Below are positions 61,911 to 64,000 of a stretch of 64,000 nucleotides of DNA, in pieces; the first letter of the stretch is position 1, and each line of letters opens with the position of its first letter. The stretch spans positions 15,901,811 to 15,965,810 of the forward strand of contig CM040085.1 of assembly GCA_022496805.1 (NCBI GenBank), given 5' to 3'. Both the position numbers and the translations under genes were made by a program. The stretch comes from Pohlia nutans (taxonomy: Eukaryota > Streptophyta > Bryopsida > Bryales > Mniaceae). The notes under the pieces are model-generated. The model worked only from the letters and a program-made list of their open reading frames with translations. It ran no database searches and had not been told where the DNA came from.

Positions 61911-64000
61911 AAGTTGAGAAGGACGCCTAGGAGCAGGGTCGTCATGTTTGACACTATTTTCCAACTTGAAATCATATTATTTTGTAAGCATTGGTCATTT
62001 TTCAAATTAATTTGATCATATATCACTTTTGTGGTACACTTTGTTGTATTTGCTCCTCTTGTTGGAATACATTCTTTCCGTGCTTGATTTCCAAATCGGA
62101 TTCTCAGACCTCTGTCTTTAAACTTCGTTTGTGTTGATTATGATCCACTCATTGTATTCACTTCTTTGCAACTTCAAAGTCAAGGTTATACAAGATGTTG
62201 TGAAAGCTTTTTTTAGGTTATTTTGTTTGTTGTCAAGTTATCAAGTATTTGGTAATTTTAATTGTTGTTCATTGAAGTTAATAGAAGATGTTTTTGGCTC
62301 TTGCCACCAATAAAGGTGCATATTGAATACTAATCTCTCAATAATCACCCATGTTATAAGCTAGCTTTAAAAAGATGACGTCAACTTCAGCTTCAATTTT
62401 ATGTACTACTCAGTATTAATACTCTAATTAGGATTGTGTTGTGATAACGCATGTAACTTTTATTCTAAAATTTATACACTCATATTTAACATGATTGTAA
62501 TATTAGTTTCAAATGTGCTCCACATGAGTAGAGCATAGCTAAACCGTAGTCGGGTCTATGGCAAGCTTGGTGAATCTTGACCTTGTATGTCTTCTTATTA
62601 GTGTGTAGAGTAAATTCTACATGTCAAGGGTTGATTTGTAGGGAGTATGTGGGGTTTGGAAAATCACCCAATAGTGAATGAACAAGGATCCTACGAAGGA
62701 GGGACTTCAAGGAAGTTTGCGTCATAAGCACCAAAAACATTGGATTAACTATCTTAAAAGAGGCAGTTTAAACACTTTGTTCATACCTGATTGTTTGGGA
62801 ATCCATATTCATGGACAACAATCTCACAACTTGCTAGAGTGGAGATATGTTGGACATTTTATCCGGTCAACTGAGAGATCCATGACAATTGACGTAGATG
62901 GAATTATTGAACTTGGCATGTGAAGTTTTGGAGTCAACTCACTTCAAGTCAGCGAATGCCAATAACATTGTTTTCATTAAAATGAGAGAATTCTCTAATA
63001 ATGAGTTCAAATAGTGAACTCCTATTCCAAATTGGGGCACAAACGATCATGGATATAGGCAAAATCAATATAGCATGGGCATACAAAAGTGAGAGTTGAC
63101 TTTTAAATATAGGTGAAAGCATGGTAAACTGAACCACTTGTGATCCCTGTGAAGAAGCGACAATGCAAGGTCCAAAAATCCATTAAACTTTTATTTTTTG
63201 TGAAATTCTTTTAATGGATAAAATAAAAGATACAATGTTTAACAAAGTCTAACCAAAAAAATTGAAAAAATCATGTTCAATAAGTATTTATGTGTGTTAT
63301 AGTAAGGTTAAAGCGGTTAAAATTGGAAAAGTAATTCTGACCGAATTAAAAAGTAGATATTAAACATGTTGAAATTGCATTAAATATTTATTTTTTCAAG
63401 AATTTTTTCTTTGGAGCCCTCAAATGCACAATGAACTTATAGAATATATAATTTATATTCATATTTAACATGATTCAATTCATTAGATTTGCTCCCGAAA
63501 TTTGTTTTAGACATCTATTTTCAAGCTTTACTTTTAGTAACCTTTTTTTAATATTTTAATTTGAAACTTTGGATTGAAGTACCTAATAGAACTATGGAGG
63601 GCTTTATCAAATTAGAACTTAAATATATGAATTTTTAGTTGTAATTTATGGCCTTTGACCAAGTAAATTGTAATTTCAGCACTAAAAATGACTTTAATGG
63701 TTCAGTTTACCGTGCTTTCACCCTACAAAATAGTAAAAAATGGTTACAAAATAGACATATGTTTATTAGAAATATACAAAGACTAATTTTTTGTGTTTTA
63801 CTGCTGTGGATCGAGAATAAGAACACGATAATGTCTCTAAATTCCATAAACATGATTCACTCCAGCCTAAAATTCTATGTGAAAAATTTAGCATAATTAT
63901 TCATGTTGTTGTGATTCACCAAAAATTTCTGAGATTTTAGTTCAAAATAGTTCAAAAGTGATCATGAAAAAGTCAACTCATAAAATTAAGCAACCAAAAA
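61911..64000. other. Intergenic DNA without recognisable genes
   Basis: AT-rich sequence to the end of the window. Open frames at 62,678-62,923 and 63,648-63,896 have no recognisable domain and no splice partners. No transposon ends are seen. Confidence 0.5.

Noticed and set aside
62678..62923. 81-codon + strand frame near the right end
   Set aside because: No recognisable domain, no neighbouring exons and no repeat match; length is within chance for this composition.

Overview
This window is nuclear DNA from a eukaryote, almost certainly a land plant. The evidence is spliced genes with GT-AG introns, a trimethylguanosine synthase of the plant type (WW domain plus methyltransferase), telo-box promoter motifs (TAGGGTTT), AT-rich intergenic DNA and many MITE-like inverted-repeat elements. 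A Tc1-type (DD34E) transposon relic is unusual for seed plants and leans towards a non-seed plant, but this is inference and I cannot name the species.

Layout. (1) 1-28,900, + strand: one giant gene of four coding exons. Exon 3 is about 25.6 kb and holds 57 periods of a 414-bp (138-residue) Glu/Ala/Pro/Val repeat, 23.4 kb of nearly identical coding repeat. Unique acidic segments lie on both sides and share a duplicated 18-residue motif. One missing base at about 25,895 breaks the frame late in the array. The same repeat frame resumes and leads through a clean intron to a stop at 28,618, so the full-length model is about 8,778 residues. (2) 28,900-46,200: gene-poor AT-rich DNA with several families of small inverted-repeat transposons (an 8-bp-TSD family with four clear copies, foldback elements, one TA-flanked foldback), tandem modules and a degenerate A/T-rich array. 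(3) 46,285-48,234: a foldback element followed after 14 bp by a complete but inactivated 1,622-bp Tc1-like transposon with TIRs and TA target duplication. (4) 49,947-54,109, minus strand: a complete nine-exon TGS1 gene whose splice phases all agree. (5) 58,100-61,900, minus strand: a tandem duplication of a small RING-finger gene; the 60.5-61.0 kb copy is intact and the 58.6-59.0 kb copy is decayed. (6) 61,900-64,000: nothing recognisable.

The genes do not form a pathway. TGS1 is a housekeeping RNA-cap enzyme, the RING protein is a probable E3 ubiquitin ligase, and the giant repeat protein has no family I recognise. That protein, built as a highly acidic disordered polymer between short linear motifs, is the most likely undescribed item here.
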